From contig NZ_JACIBV010000001.1 in NCBI RefSeq assembly GCF_014195505.1, forward strand, positions 7,378,001-7,442,000: a stretch of 64,000 nucleotides of DNA, read 5' to 3'. Positions within the stretch are counted from its first letter, which is position 1, and each line of letters begins with the position of its first letter. A program made the position numbers and the translations under genes. Of the stretch, positions 25,344 to 34,281 are shown piece after piece. Source of the stretch: Nonomuraea dietziae. Lineage in GTDB: Bacteria > Actinomycetota > Actinomycetes > Streptosporangiales > Streptosporangiaceae. The notes below the pieces were generated by a model. That model was not told the origin of the DNA, made no database searches, and was given only the letters and a program-made list of their open reading frames with translations.

Positions 25344-26219
25344 TCAGGAGCAGCCCCGCTTCCTCCATTCCATCTTCACGAGGTGGTCAGCCTTCGGCTC
25401 GGACCCCGCGACCAGCTTGGCCTTGCCGGGCATGACCAAGAAGCCGCTGGTGACGTACCACGAGTCGGGCACCGTGGCGACCTCCTTGACGTCGTCGGGG
25501 CCCTTCCCCGTCGCGAACCCCTCGATGGAGAGCCCGCGCTCGGCCAGGATCGTGCGCACCTCGCCCACCTTCTTATTGACGTAGGGCACGCAGTGCATGG
25601 GCTCACCCTTGGCGTCGAACCCGGTGAAGGCGTCGTACTTCTCGCCCTGCTCGGCATCGCGGTTCAGGTCCACCAGCGCCGTGCCCTTGTAGCCGACGGG
25701 GATCTTCAGTCCGATCGGGCAGTTTCCCACCTTGTCGCAGGGTCCTGGCCGGTCGATCGTCTTGAACTCCTCGACCACCTCGTTCGTGGGCGTGGTGGCG
25801 AAGAGGTTGCCGACCAGGCCGGGGGAGGCGGGGACCAGCCTGAGCGAGACGTCCAGCCCGAGCGCCTTGAGCTGAGCCTGGTACTTGGCAGGGTCGGCGC
25901 GCAGGTCGTTCACCTGGATGACGTAGTAGCCGTCCTTCTGCGTGATCTCCAGGGCGGCGGCCACCGGCTCGGGGCCGAAGACCGGCAGGGCGGAGGTCCA
26001 GCCGAGCACGGTCACCGAGGCGGCGAGGACAGCCACGGCCGGCACGGCGATCCGCCAGCCCATCCGCCTGCGTCGCCTGGCCGACTCGACGGTGGGCTGG
26101 AGGGCCGGCGCGGGGGAGGAGTCCATGATCTCTCTCATCAGGTCGTGGGCGCCGGGAACCAGTCCGGGGCCGGGGTCGGGGGCGATGGCGGCGACGACGC
26201 GGTCGAGGTCGTGGGTCAT
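25344..26219 (-). CDS. Single-pass membrane partner of ECF sigma, copy 2
   Basis: This 291-residue protein has an N-terminal cytoplasmic part (~55 residues), one membrane segment (IAVPAVAVLAASVTVLGW) and an extracytoplasmic domain with CDKVGNC and C-terminal RGC. It shares layout and motifs with 11436-12338. It starts 4 nt inside the sigma gene and is probably its regulator or sensor. The mechanism is unknown because no known anti-sigma domain is recognisable. Confidence 0.75.
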   Translation of the reverse strand: MTHDLDRVVAAIAPDPGPGLVPGAHDLMREIMDSSPAPALQPTVESARRRRRMGWRIAVPAVAVLAASVTVLGWTSALPVFGPEPVAAALEITQKDGYYVIQVNDLRADPAKYQAQLKALGLDVSLRLVPASPGLVGNLFATTPTNEVVEEFKTIDRPGPCDKVGNCPIGLKIPVGYKGTALVDLNRDAEQGEKYDAFTGFDAKGEPMHCVPYVNKKVGEVRTILAERGLSIEGFATGKGPDDVKEVATVPDSWYVTSGFLVMPGKAKLVAGSEPKADHLVKMEWRKRGCS

Positions 26220-26767
26220 GAGCTCTCCTTGGCGAGCGCCACGGCACGCGAGCCGTACCGGTTGAGGTCGAGGTCGGCGGCCGCCAGCTCGGCGGCCAGT
26301 CGCTTGCGGGCCCTGTGCAGGCGGAGGCGCGCGGCGCCGCCCGAGCAGCCGAGGACCTTGGCGATCTCGGCGGTGTTGAGTCCCTCCCAGCCGACCAGCG
26401 ACAGCAGCTCCCTGTCGTCGTCCGACAGCCGGGCGAAGGCTTCACGCGCCGCGTCCGTCTCGCGCTCGACCACGGAATGCGCCCAGCGGGTGAGGTCCGC
26501 CCGCAGCCGCACGGCCAGCGCGCTCCTTCGTGACTCGGCGCGGTAGTGGTTGGCGAGGATGCGTCTGGCCACGCCGTACAGCCACAGCTTGGCCTCCTCT
26601 CCCGACGGGATGTCGGCGAGCCGTCGCCATGCGGTCGTGAACGTCTCGGAGATGACGTCGGCGGTGTCGTCGGGAGAGTCGGTACGGCGGGCGATGTATC
26701 CGGACACGGCCGGATAGTGAGCCAGGTAGATCTCCTCGAAGAGCTGCCGCGGTTCAGGTGGTCCCAC
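26216..26767 (-). CDS. ECF-type RNA polymerase sigma factor, copy 2
   Basis: This 183-residue protein has sigma region 2 (FEEIYLAHYPAVSGYIARRT through ETFTTAWRRLA) and region 4 (LSDDDRELLSLVGWEGLNTA, KVLGCSGGAARLRL). It is clearly paralogous to the sigma at 10900. GTG 26767 is chosen because AAGGAAG lies about seven nt upstream; the ORF could extend to 26797. The upstream minus-strand sequence contains TGAAAC and CACATC boxes (26768-26850) that could be its own promoter, but this is weak. Confidence 0.9.
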   Translation of the reverse strand: MGPPEPRQLFEEIYLAHYPAVSGYIARRTDSPDDTADVISETFTTAWRRLADIPSGEEAKLWLYGVARRILANHYRAESRRSALAVRLRADLTRWAHSVVERETDAAREAFARLSDDDRELLSLVGWEGLNTAEIAKVLGCSGGAARLRLHRARKRLAAELAAADLDLNRYGSRAVALAKESS

Positions 26768-26850
26768 GCGGTGACTTCCTTTCCTGGGGTGCGTCACCTG
26801 GGAGATGTGCGGCTCAAGCGAGATGTTTCAGGACGGAAGCCAAATAGGTC

Positions 26851-27792
26851 TCAGCTGAGCAGCGACTCGTCCAGCGGGGGCAGCCAGGAGCCCGGCGGCC
26901 GGTCCATCCAGCCGTCCTCCTCGGCGATCGCCTGGAACAGCGCGGTCAGGCCAGGGTGGCGCAGCCCCTGACGGTGGACCAGGCTGACCAGTGACAGCGG
27001 CACGGGATCGACCAGCGGGCGGACCGCCGCGCCCTGGAGATCGGCCCAGCCGACGCTCGACAGCACAGGCTCACCGTGCCGCCGCAGGTAGACGAGCAGT
27101 TCGTCGAGCCCGACCGGGCAGGCGTGCGGGGCGGCCAGCGTGAGCCCGAACTCCTCCGCCAGCCGCCTGCCCAGGTCCGTCCACTCGGTGGTGGCCGGGT
27201 TGCCTGCCATGATGTCGAGGGGGAAGCCGGCCATCACGCTGAGCGGAACCTCGGGCAGCCCGGCCAGCGGGTGCTCGGGCGGCAGGATCACGGTCAGCGG
27301 CTGGAGCCGCACCGGCGTCTGCGCCAGCCGGGTCCGCACGTCGGGGTCCAGGCCCGCGAAGCGGCCGAACGACACGTCGGCCGCGCCCGCCAGGATCGCC
27401 GCCGCTCCCGCGGCCAGCCCGCCGTGGTAGCGAGCGACGATCTCCGCGTCGGGCGCCAGCTCTCTGGCCCTGATCAGGTGCCGGGGCAGCGCGGAGCCCG
27501 CGCTGTTGAAGTCGACGAGGAGCGGTCCCGCCGCGCCGCGGATCTGCGCGACCAGCTCGTCGTGGACGGCGAGCAGCCGCCGCGCCGACGGCAGGAGGTT
27601 CGCCCCCGCGGGGGTCAGCTGCACCTGCCTGGTGGAGCGCGCGAAGAGCGTCGCGCCGAGCTGCTCCTCCAGCCTGCGGATGTCTCGGCTGAGCGCCTGC
27701 TGGGCCACGTAGAGCCGAGCGGCGGCGCGCCCGAAGTGAAGCTCCTCGGCGACCGCCACGAACACCCGTAGGAGCCGGGGGTTGATGTCCAC
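26851..27792 (-). CDS. LysR-family transcriptional regulator
   Basis: This 313-residue protein has an N-terminal LysR helix-turn-helix (LHFGRAAARLYVAQQALSRD) and a C-terminal effector-binding domain. GTG 27792 gives the usual LysR N-terminus (MDINPRLLRVFVAVAEELHF). It is preceded at six nt by TAATGT, so it is probably leaderless. It is divergent from the HelD-like gene, and the 190 bp between them hold two direct repeats. Its target genes are unknown. Confidence 0.88.
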   Translation of the reverse strand: MDINPRLLRVFVAVAEELHFGRAAARLYVAQQALSRDIRRLEEQLGATLFARSTRQVQLTPAGANLLPSARRLLAVHDELVAQIRGAAGPLLVDFNSAGSALPRHLIRARELAPDAEIVARYHGGLAAGAAAILAGAADVSFGRFAGLDPDVRTRLAQTPVRLQPLTVILPPEHPLAGLPEVPLSVMAGFPLDIMAGNPATTEWTDLGRRLAEEFGLTLAAPHACPVGLDELLVYLRRHGEPVLSSVGWADLQGAAVRPLVDPVPLSLVSLVHRQGLRHPGLTALFQAIAEEDGWMDRPPGSWLPPLDESLLS

Positions 27793-27945
27793 GCGCACAC
27801 ATTAACAACAGATACGCGTTAATCCTCATATTTCCGGTGTTGGACGCGATGTCCGGATCGGCGGGAGCCTGAAGGCATGTTCTTCCGGCTCACCCACGCC
27901 CAGGTCTTCCTCCTCCTCTCCCTTCACAGGGGAGGCTTCATGATG

Positions 27946-27973
27946 TGACTCAGTTAAAAAGATGACTCGGTTA
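27946..27973. promoter_or_regulatory. Direct repeats TGACTCAGTTA / TGACTCGGTTA
   Basis: Two 11-bp direct repeats with one mismatch sit at 27946-27956 and 27963-27973, spaced 17 bp start to start. The second overlaps a TACACT hexamer (27972-27977) that lies six nt before the HelD ATG. They look like regulator half-sites, perhaps of the divergent LysR protein. The rest of 27793-27983 shows nothing else. Confidence 0.45.
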
Positions 27974-27983
27974 CACTATCTGC

Positions 27984-29891
27984 ATGACCGAACTCGAGAC
28001 AGAGCGCGCCTACGTCGACGAGTGCAGGAAAGGGCTCCAGCGCATGCTCGACGGAGCCCGCCACAACGTCATCGTCGGCGAGAGCGTCGCGGGCGACCGC
28101 TACAGCGCCGAGCGGCTGGGCCGCCACCTCAAGAGCCTGGCGAAGGAGCTCGGCGAGGCCCCCGAAGGGCCGCCGTTCTTCGGCCGCCTCGACCTGGAGG
28201 ACGGCCACCGCCACTACCTCGGCCGCCGCCACATCTCAGGAGAGACGGGACAGCCGCCCGTCGTGATCGACTGGCGGGCTCCCGTCTCCACGGCGTTCTA
28301 CCGCGCCCACGCGGGAGAGCGGCGAGGAGTGGCCATGCGCCGCAGGTACGGCTGGTCGGGCCTGACCCTCACCGGCTTCGAGGACGAACGCCTCGACGAC
28401 GGCGAGCGGGTCGCCAGCCGGATCCTGGCCGCCGAGCTCGAGCGGCCCAGGGTCGGCCCGATGCGCGACATCGTCGCCACCATCCAGCCCGAGCAGGACG
28501 AGCTGGTCCGCGCCGAGCTGGAGGAGTCGATCTGCGTGCAGGGCGCGCCCGGCACGGGGAAGACGGCCGTCGGGCTGCACAGGGCGGCCTACCTGCTCTA
28601 CGCCCACAGGCAACGGCTCGAACGGCACGGCGTGCTGATCCTCGGGCCCAACCGCGCCTTCCTCGGCTACATCGGCGCGGTGCTGCCCGCGCTCGGCGAG
28701 GTCGACGTCGAGCAGACGACCGTCGACGAGCTGCTCCTGCGTACCTCTGTGAAGGGCGAGGACAGCGTCGAGGCCGCGGCCGTCAAGCATGACGAGAGGA
28801 TGGCCGCGGTGCTCAGGCGGGCGCTGTACGGGCGCATCACCAAGCCGGTCGAGCCGGTGGCGGTGCGCGACGGCGCGTTCGTGTGGCGCGTGGCCGAGGA
28901 CGAGCTCAGGCGCATCGTGGACCAGGCGCGGCGGGCGGCGCTGCCGTACAGGATCGGCAGGGAGAGGGTGCTCTCGCAGACGGTCGCGCTGGTGCGGCGG
29001 CAGGCCGAGCTGCGGGGGCGCGCCGCCGACGCGCCCTGGCTGCGCAGGATGACCAGGGCGGTGACCCCCGCGGTCGAGGCGGCGTGGCCGAACGTGAAGC
29101 CGGAGGAGGTGCTGGCAGGGCTGCTGTCCGATCCGGCGCCGCACGCCGAGGGCCTCCTCAGCGCGCGGGAGCAGGCGGCGATCACCCGCCGCCGGCACGC
29201 CTGGACGGCGGCCGACGCGGTACTGCTCGACGAGCTGGCCGGGCTGCTCGACCATCCCAAGGGCTACGGTCACGTGATCGTCGACGAGGCGCAGGACCTG
29301 TCACCGATGCAGTGCCGCGCCATCGCCCGCAGGAGTGAGTACGGCTCGCTGACCGTCCTCGGCGACCTCGCCCAGGGCACCACTCCGTGGGCGGCCCGCG
29401 ACTGGGCCGAGCAGATGAAGAACCTGGGCAAGCCGGACGCCAGAGTGATCGCGCTGACCACCGGCTTCAGGGTGCCCGCCGTGGTGGTCGAGCTGGCCAA
29501 CAGGCTGCTGGACCAGCTCGGCGTGAACGTGCCGCCCACCCGCTCGTTCAGGTCCGACGGACGGCTGAAGCTGCGCGGGAGCGACGAGGTGGAGCTCGCC
29601 GTCAGGGAGGCGCTCGAGCACGAGGGCTCGATCGGCGTGATCGCCGCCGACGCCGCGCTGCCCGCGTTGGCGGCCAGGCTGGCCGCGCACGGCATCGACG
29701 ACGAGCGGGTGAGCGTGATGCCGGCCAGCCTGGTCAAAGGCCTGGAGTACGACCACGTGGTGGTGGTCGAGCCCGCGGCGGTCGTCGCCGCCGAGCCGCG
29801 CGGGCTCAACCGGCTCTACGTGGCGCTCACCAGGGCCGTCTCCAGGCTCGACGTCATCGGAGCGCTTCCCGTACCCGCAGGGTCGCCCTGA
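27984..29891 (+). CDS. HelD-like superfamily 1 helicase/RNA polymerase recycling factor
   Basis: This 635-residue protein has an N-terminal coiled-coil arm (TELETERAYVDECRKGLQRM), the HelD signature VIDWRAP and Walker A QGAPGTGKTAVGLHR near residue 190. UvrD-like motifs follow: HVIVDEAQDLSPMQ, LTVLGDLAQGTTPW, LTTGFR and the C-terminal NRLYVALTRA. HelD proteins bind RNA polymerase and release it from stalled DNA complexes, and some protect against rifamycins. TACACT six nt before ATG 27984 suggests leaderless transcription. The 3' end overlaps metE by 38 bp in convergent orientation. Confidence 0.88.
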   Translation: MTELETERAYVDECRKGLQRMLDGARHNVIVGESVAGDRYSAERLGRHLKSLAKELGEAPEGPPFFGRLDLEDGHRHYLGRRHISGETGQPPVVIDWRAPVSTAFYRAHAGERRGVAMRRRYGWSGLTLTGFEDERLDDGERVASRILAAELERPRVGPMRDIVATIQPEQDELVRAELEESICVQGAPGTGKTAVGLHRAAYLLYAHRQRLERHGVLILGPNRAFLGYIGAVLPALGEVDVEQTTVDELLLRTSVKGEDSVEAAAVKHDERMAAVLRRALYGRITKPVEPVAVRDGAFVWRVAEDELRRIVDQARRAALPYRIGRERVLSQTVALVRRQAELRGRAADAPWLRRMTRAVTPAVEAAWPNVKPEEVLAGLLSDPAPHAEGLLSAREQAAITRRRHAWTAADAVLLDELAGLLDHPKGYGHVIVDEAQDLSPMQCRAIARRSEYGSLTVLGDLAQGTTPWAARDWAEQMKNLGKPDARVIALTTGFRVPAVVVELANRLLDQLGVNVPPTRSFRSDGRLKLRGSDEVELAVREALEHEGSIGVIAADAALPALAARLAAHGIDDERVSVMPASLVKGLEYDHVVVVEPAAVVAAEPRGLNRLYVALTRAVSRLDVIGALPVPAGSP

Positions 29892-31974
29892 CGACGTTGG
29901 CGAGCGACGCCTCCACCTGCTCGTAGGTGCGCGTCTTCAGGCCGCAGTCGGGGTTGACCCACAGCCGCTCGGCGGGCAGCACGTCGAGCGCGGCCTTCAG
30001 CAGCGCCTCCACCTCCTCCGCCGAGGGCACCCGAGGGGAGTGGATGTCGTAGACCCCCGGGCCGAGCCCGCGAGGGAAGCCCTCCGGCGCGAGCGCGCCC
30101 GACCTGGCCGACTCGATCGTGGTCACGTCGGCGTCGAGCGCGTCGATCGCGGAGATGATCTGCTCGGCGTCGGAGTAGCACAGGTGGGTGTGGATCTGGG
30201 TGCGGTCGGCGGCCACCGAGGTGGCCCTGCGGTAGGCGGCGACCGCCCACTGCAGGTAGGACGGCTGGGCGGCGGCGCGCAGCGGCAGCAGCTCGCGCAG
30301 CGCGGGCTCGTCCACCTGGATGACGGAGATGCCCTCCGCCTCCAGGTCGCGCACCTCCCGCGCGATGGCGTCGGCGACCTGGAAGGTCACCTCGCGCAGC
30401 GGGAGGTCGTCGCGGACGAACGACCACGCGACGATCGTGACGGGGCCTGTCAGCATGCCCTTCACGGGCTTCGCGGTCAGCGACTGCGCGTACCGCGCCC
30501 ATCTCACCGTGATCGGCGAGGGCCTGCCGACGTCGCCGTGCAGCAGGGGAGGGCGGGTGCAGCGCGAGCCGTACGACTGGACCCAGCCGTGCTCGGTCAC
30601 CGCGAAGCCGTCGAGGTGCTCGGCGAAGTACTGCACCATGTCGTTGCGCTCGGGCTCGCCGTGCACCAGGACGTCGAGGCCGAGCCGCTCCTGGAGCCTG
30701 ATCGCGCGCTCGATCTCCCCCTCGACCAGCGCCTCGTAGCTCGCCCGAGGCAGCGAGCGGTCGGCGCGGGCCGCCCTCAGCCGCGCGGTCTGGGGGAAGG
30801 AGCCGATCGTGGTGATCGGCAGCTTCGGCAGCCCGAGATGCTCGGCCTGCGCTTTCGCCCTGACCTCGTAGGGGCTGCGCGCCCTCGGCTCGGCCCGCTC
30901 GGCGCCCGCAGGAGCCGCCGCACTCGTGGGAGCGGGCGTCGCTCCCTCGGCGAACAGCCGCGCCAGGGCGACCACCTCGGCCACCTTCTCCTCGGCGAAG
31001 GCCAGGCGCTCGCGAAGGGCCGGCTCCAGCCGCTCCTCCACCGCGAGGCTGTAGGGCACGTGCTGCAGCGAGCACGAGGTGCTCACCACGACCTCGCCGG
31101 CCCGTACGGCACGCAGCGCCGCCAGCGCCTCCGCCTCGCGGGTGCGCCAGACGTCACGCCCCGACACCACCCCCGCGAACACCGTCCTGCCGGGGAGCTC
31201 GATCGGCAGGCTCCCGCGCACGAGGTCGACGCCGATCCCCTCGACCGGCGTGCCCGCCAGCACGGGCAGCGCCTCGCCCAGGTCGCCGAAGTAGGCCGCC
31301 ACCAGCAGCGAGGGCCTGGACGGCCACGCGCACAGCCGCTCGTAGGCCGTCCGCACCGCCTCCAGCTCCTCCTTCGTCCTGTCGCAGACCAGCGCGGGCT
31401 CGTCGAGCTGCACCCATGACACGCCCTCGGCGGCCAGCGCCGACAGCAGCTCCTCGTAGCACCCGAGCACCTCGTCGAGCCGCTCCAGCGCCCCCGCCAG
31501 CAGCACGAACGTCACAGGCCCGAGCACCACGGGCCTGGTGTCGAACCCCAGCGCCCTGGCCTGGCGTACCTCGCCGACGGGCTTGGACGCGTCCAGCCGG
31601 AACACCGTCGAAGGGGAGATCTCCGGCACGAGGTAGTGGTAGTTGGTGTCGAACCACTTGGTCATCCGCAGCGGCGCCAGGCCCTGGGTGCCGCGCGCCA
31701 TCGCGAAGTACGGATCCTCGGCCTCGCGGTAGCGCTCGGGCACCGCTCCCAGCATCACCGCCGTGTCGAGCACCTGGTCGTAGAGGGAGAAGGTGTTGGA
31801 GGGCAGCGCGTCGAGCCCCAGCTCGGCCAGCCGCCGCCAGGTCTCCTCGCGCAGGCCGGCTCCGACCTGGTCGAGCTCGTCACGGGTGATCCGCCCGTCC
31901 CAGTAGGACTCGAGGGCCCGCTTCAGTTCACGGTTCGGGCCGATCCTCGGATAGCCCAGCACGGTCGTTCTCAT
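29854..31974 (-). CDS. metE: Cobalamin-independent methionine synthase
   Basis: This 706-residue two-barrel enzyme transfers a methyl group from methyltetrahydropteroyl-triglutamate to homocysteine. The N-terminal barrel begins TTVLGYPRIGPNRELKRA. The C-terminal catalytic barrel begins about IGSFPQTARLRAARAD and has the zinc ligands in THLCYSD (His, Cys) and NPDCGLKTR (Cys). An Ala/Pro-rich linker joins the barrels. ATG 31974 is chosen over GTG 31983 because it gives the standard N-terminus. No cobalamin riboswitch fits in the short gap to the divergent LysR gene, so control is probably by that regulator. Confidence 0.96.
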   Translation of the reverse strand: MRTTVLGYPRIGPNRELKRALESYWDGRITRDELDQVGAGLREETWRRLAELGLDALPSNTFSLYDQVLDTAVMLGAVPERYREAEDPYFAMARGTQGLAPLRMTKWFDTNYHYLVPEISPSTVFRLDASKPVGEVRQARALGFDTRPVVLGPVTFVLLAGALERLDEVLGCYEELLSALAAEGVSWVQLDEPALVCDRTKEELEAVRTAYERLCAWPSRPSLLVAAYFGDLGEALPVLAGTPVEGIGVDLVRGSLPIELPGRTVFAGVVSGRDVWRTREAEALAALRAVRAGEVVVSTSCSLQHVPYSLAVEERLEPALRERLAFAEEKVAEVVALARLFAEGATPAPTSAAAPAGAERAEPRARSPYEVRAKAQAEHLGLPKLPITTIGSFPQTARLRAARADRSLPRASYEALVEGEIERAIRLQERLGLDVLVHGEPERNDMVQYFAEHLDGFAVTEHGWVQSYGSRCTRPPLLHGDVGRPSPITVRWARYAQSLTAKPVKGMLTGPVTIVAWSFVRDDLPLREVTFQVADAIAREVRDLEAEGISVIQVDEPALRELLPLRAAAQPSYLQWAVAAYRRATSVAADRTQIHTHLCYSDAEQIISAIDALDADVTTIESARSGALAPEGFPRGLGPGVYDIHSPRVPSAEEVEALLKAALDVLPAERLWVNPDCGLKTRTYEQVEASLANVVRATLRVREALR

Positions 31975-32020
31975 GCCGCCCACCCAACACGCGATCTCCG
32001 TCCGGATGCATCATCTATTC

Positions 32021-32854
32021 ATGCTGCTTATGCTTCGGGAGATCCAGTGCTTCGCGAAGGTCGCCGCGCTGCTCAGCTTCTCGCGGGCGGCCGCGGACCT
32101 GGGCCTGTCGCAGCCCGCCGTGAGCCAGGCGGTCACCCGGCTGGAGAACGCCGTGGGTCTGCGCCTGTTCGACAGGACGGCCCGGCAGGTACGGCTGACG
32201 CCCGAGGGCAAGGCGCTGCTCGCCCACGCCCACCAGGTGCTCGACGGCATGACCGCCTTCAGCCGTGAGGCGGCGCGACTGGCCCAGCCTGTCATTCATC
32301 TGGCTTATCCACCTCTGGCGGGACCGCTCGTCGCCAGGGTGGCGAGACGGCTCGCGGCGAGGGGCATCGCCGTCGAGCTCACGACGGCGGGGCGGGGCGC
32401 GGCGGCGCGGGCGCTCGACGCGGGTGAGGTGTCGGCCGCGATCGTGGCCGTCCCCGCGCCGCCCAGGTTCGGCACGGGGGCGAGGTTCCATGTCACGGTG
32501 GACCGGCTGGCCGTACCCGTGGACCATCCGTGGCGCTCAGAGGTCACCGCCGCCGACCTCGGCGACCGTGACCTGCTGATTCCCGGCGGACGGTGGGCCG
32601 GACTGCCGGGCAGGCACCGGCAGGTGGCCGAGGACGACTTCGCCGCCGCGCTCGACCTGGTCGCCGCCGGCGCGGGGCTGCTGCCGATCCCGCAGCTGGT
32701 GGCCAGGACCGTGCGCCGCGACGACGTCAGGTTCGTGCCGCTGGAAGGGGCCGGCCTGCGCCTCACCTACACGCTGGCGTGGGCGGGCGAGAGCGTCAGG
32801 CCTGAGCTGATGGCGCTGGTGCAGGCGGTGCAGCAGGCGCTATGGACCCGGTGA
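32021..32854 (+). CDS. LysR-family regulator divergent from metE
   Basis: This 277-residue LysR protein has the helix-turn-helix LLSFSRAAADLGLSQPAVSQ and a short effector domain. ATG 32021 (CATCAT six nt upstream) or ATG 32030 is more likely than the longest frame from 31973, which would overlap metE. The ~46-bp gap to metE contains GCAT-N9-ATGC, a possible LysR site. MetR-like control of metE is a reasonable inference from position. The 3' end overlaps the AlkD-like gene by 59 bp. Confidence 0.85.
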   Translation: MLLMLREIQCFAKVAALLSFSRAAADLGLSQPAVSQAVTRLENAVGLRLFDRTARQVRLTPEGKALLAHAHQVLDGMTAFSREAARLAQPVIHLAYPPLAGPLVARVARRLAARGIAVELTTAGRGAAARALDAGEVSAAIVAVPAPPRFGTGARFHVTVDRLAVPVDHPWRSEVTAADLGDRDLLIPGGRWAGLPGRHRQVAEDDFAAALDLVAAGAGLLPIPQLVARTVRRDDVRFVPLEGAGLRLTYTLAWAGESVRPELMALVQAVQQALWTR

Positions 32855-33521
32855 TGTTCTTCAGCGCCTCGCGGCGGCTCAGGCCGGTGATGCCCTTCGC
32901 GTCGACGTAGCGGACGACCTCGCGGGGATTGGTCTTGGCGTACTCGCGCAGCGCCCACCCGATCGCCTTGCGGGCGAAGAAGTCGATGTCGGACAGGCTC
33001 GGCTCGATGCAGGCGTAGAGCAGCGCGGTGTCGGTGCGCGCCTTGAACCTGTTCTGGCTCAGGATCGCGGTGCGGCGCTTCCACAGGTCGTCGCAGTGGG
33101 CCCACTCCAGCAGCAGCGGGCGCATCGCGTCGGGATAGGCGGCGAGCAGCCCGCCGATCCTGTGCGTGGCCAGTTCGTCGACCAGGTCCCACCAGGCGCC
33201 TGTGACGATCATCTCCTCGTACATCGGGACCGTGTAGAGGGACTGCCACGGACGGTAGTAGCGAAAGCCCGACAGCTCGATCGCGGCGTAGCGCTCCTCG
33301 CGGTATTCGGCCTCGCGCCACAGCTCCAGCACCGCGCGCCGCCACTCGGGAGCCGCCTCGAGGCGCTGCCCGGCGAAGACCCTCTTCAGGGCCGTCCGCC
33401 GCGGCCCCGCCTGCACGCCGAGGAAGGGCAGATCCGACTTCATGTACGCCTGCATGGCCGCGGCCTTGTCGGGCTCGGCGACCTCCTGCAGCGCGAGCCG
33501 CACCGCCTTGCGGAGGCTCAT
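32796..33521 (-). CDS. DNA alkylation repair protein (AlkD-like)
   Basis: This 241-residue all-helical HEAT-like repeat protein of the AlkD family has FLGVQAGPRRTALKRVF, YYRPWQSLYTVPMYEEMI, TGAWWDLVDELATHRIG and DIDFFARKAIGWALREYAKT. AlkD enzymes excise 3-methyladenine and 7-methylguanine from DNA. ATG 33521 overlaps the kstR2 stop by 4 nt, so the two genes are translationally coupled. A link between a steroid regulator and DNA repair is unexpected and may only reflect co-transcription. Confidence 0.88.
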   Translation of the reverse strand: MSLRKAVRLALQEVAEPDKAAAMQAYMKSDLPFLGVQAGPRRTALKRVFAGQRLEAAPEWRRAVLELWREAEYREERYAAIELSGFRYYRPWQSLYTVPMYEEMIVTGAWWDLVDELATHRIGGLLAAYPDAMRPLLLEWAHCDDLWKRRTAILSQNRFKARTDTALLYACIEPSLSDIDFFARKAIGWALREYAKTNPREVVRYVDAKGITGLSRREALKNITGSIAPAAPPAPAPSAQA

Positions 33522-34183
33522 GCCTGCGGCTGCGTGGACCGCTCGCCGGTGGCCAGGCCGTCGAAGAGCACCGTGATGTAGTGCTCGGCCAGGCCGGTGG
33601 TGTTGAGCCTGCCGCCGGGGCGGAACCAGCGCACGGCGACCCAGATGGTGTCGCGGATCATGCGGTAGGTGAGCTTCGGGTCGACGTCGGCGCGGAACTG
33701 CCCCGCCGCCTGGCCCGCCTTGATCTGCCGCACCCACATCTGCTCCACGTCGTCCTCGGCCTTGACGAGGTAGTTGAAGCGGGGGAACTGGCGCAGGTAG
33801 TTCCAGTCGTTCTGCATGACCGTGATCGCGGCGCGGTGGGGCTCCAGCGTGCCGAACCCGATGCGCACCATCTCCGACAGCACCGCGCGTGGTTCGCCGC
33901 CGCTCTCGAGCGCCGCGCGGTAGCGGGCGATGAGGTCGTCGAGGAAGGTGGAGAGCACCTCGTCGACAATTGTCTCTTTTGAGTCGAAATGGTGATAGAG
34001 ACTTCCGGAGAGGATGCCCGCCTCGTTGGCGATCTCGCGAACGGTCGTCGCCTGGAAGCCCTTGCGCGCGAAGATCTCCGCGGCGAGCTTCACGAGGTGG
34101 TCACGGCGCTCGGAGGCCGATCCCGACGCGGTGGCGCGCTTGGTCTTCGGGGGTGCGGCGGTGGCGTTCTTTCGCGTGGTCAC
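33518..34183 (-). CDS. kstR2: TetR-family repressor KstR2 of late steroid catabolism
   Basis: This 221-residue TetR protein has the DNA-binding helices FARKGFQATTVREIANEAG-ILSGSLYHHFDSK. Its C-terminal domain resembles mycobacterial KstR2 (LTYRMIRDTIWVAVRWF). KstR2 represses ring C/D degradation genes and is released by a CoA-thioester intermediate, HIP-CoA. GTG 34183 is six nt after CATAAT (minus strand 34195-34190). An exact KstR2-type palindrome lies 73 bp upstream and a weaker one at 34204-34217. The divergent neighbour fadA6 and other window genes fit the regulon, which supports the name. Confidence 0.88.
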   Translation of the reverse strand: MTTRKNATAAPPKTKRATASGSASERRDHLVKLAAEIFARKGFQATTVREIANEAGILSGSLYHHFDSKETIVDEVLSTFLDDLIARYRAALESGGEPRAVLSEMVRIGFGTLEPHRAAITVMQNDWNYLRQFPRFNYLVKAEDDVEQMWVRQIKAGQAAGQFRADVDPKLTYRMIRDTIWVAVRWFRPGGRLNTTGLAEHYITVLFDGLATGERSTQPQA

Positions 34184-34203
34184 CTCTCCATTATGAGCCC
34201 TTG

Positions 34204-34217
34204 CGCAATCGCTTGTT
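34204..34217. promoter_or_regulatory. Weak KstR2-like site near kstR2 promoter
   Basis: CGCAATCGCTTGTT matches AnCAAGnnCTTGnT with two mismatches in the left half. It lies just upstream of the kstR2 -10 hexamer, where it could mediate autoregulation. Confidence 0.4.
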
Positions 34218-34255
34218 CACGCAACACCCGCAGCTCACACGCGGTTCCTATCTAA

Positions 34256-34274
34256 ACCAAGCGCTTGCTAGTGT
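34256..34274. promoter_or_regulatory. KstR2 operator overlapping the fadA6 -10 box
   Basis: ACCAAGCGCTTGCT (34256-34269) is an exact match to AnCAAGnnCTTGnT. Its last base is the first base of TAGTGT (34269-34274), the probable -10 seven nt before ATG 34282. Binding here would block fadA6 transcription directly. Confidence 0.8.
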
Positions 34275-34281
34275 AGGTGTC

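Noticed and set aside
31975..32020. Cobalamin riboswitch controlling metE
   Set aside because: The gap to the divergent LysR gene is only about 46 bp, far too short for the riboswitch, and no B12-box is seen.
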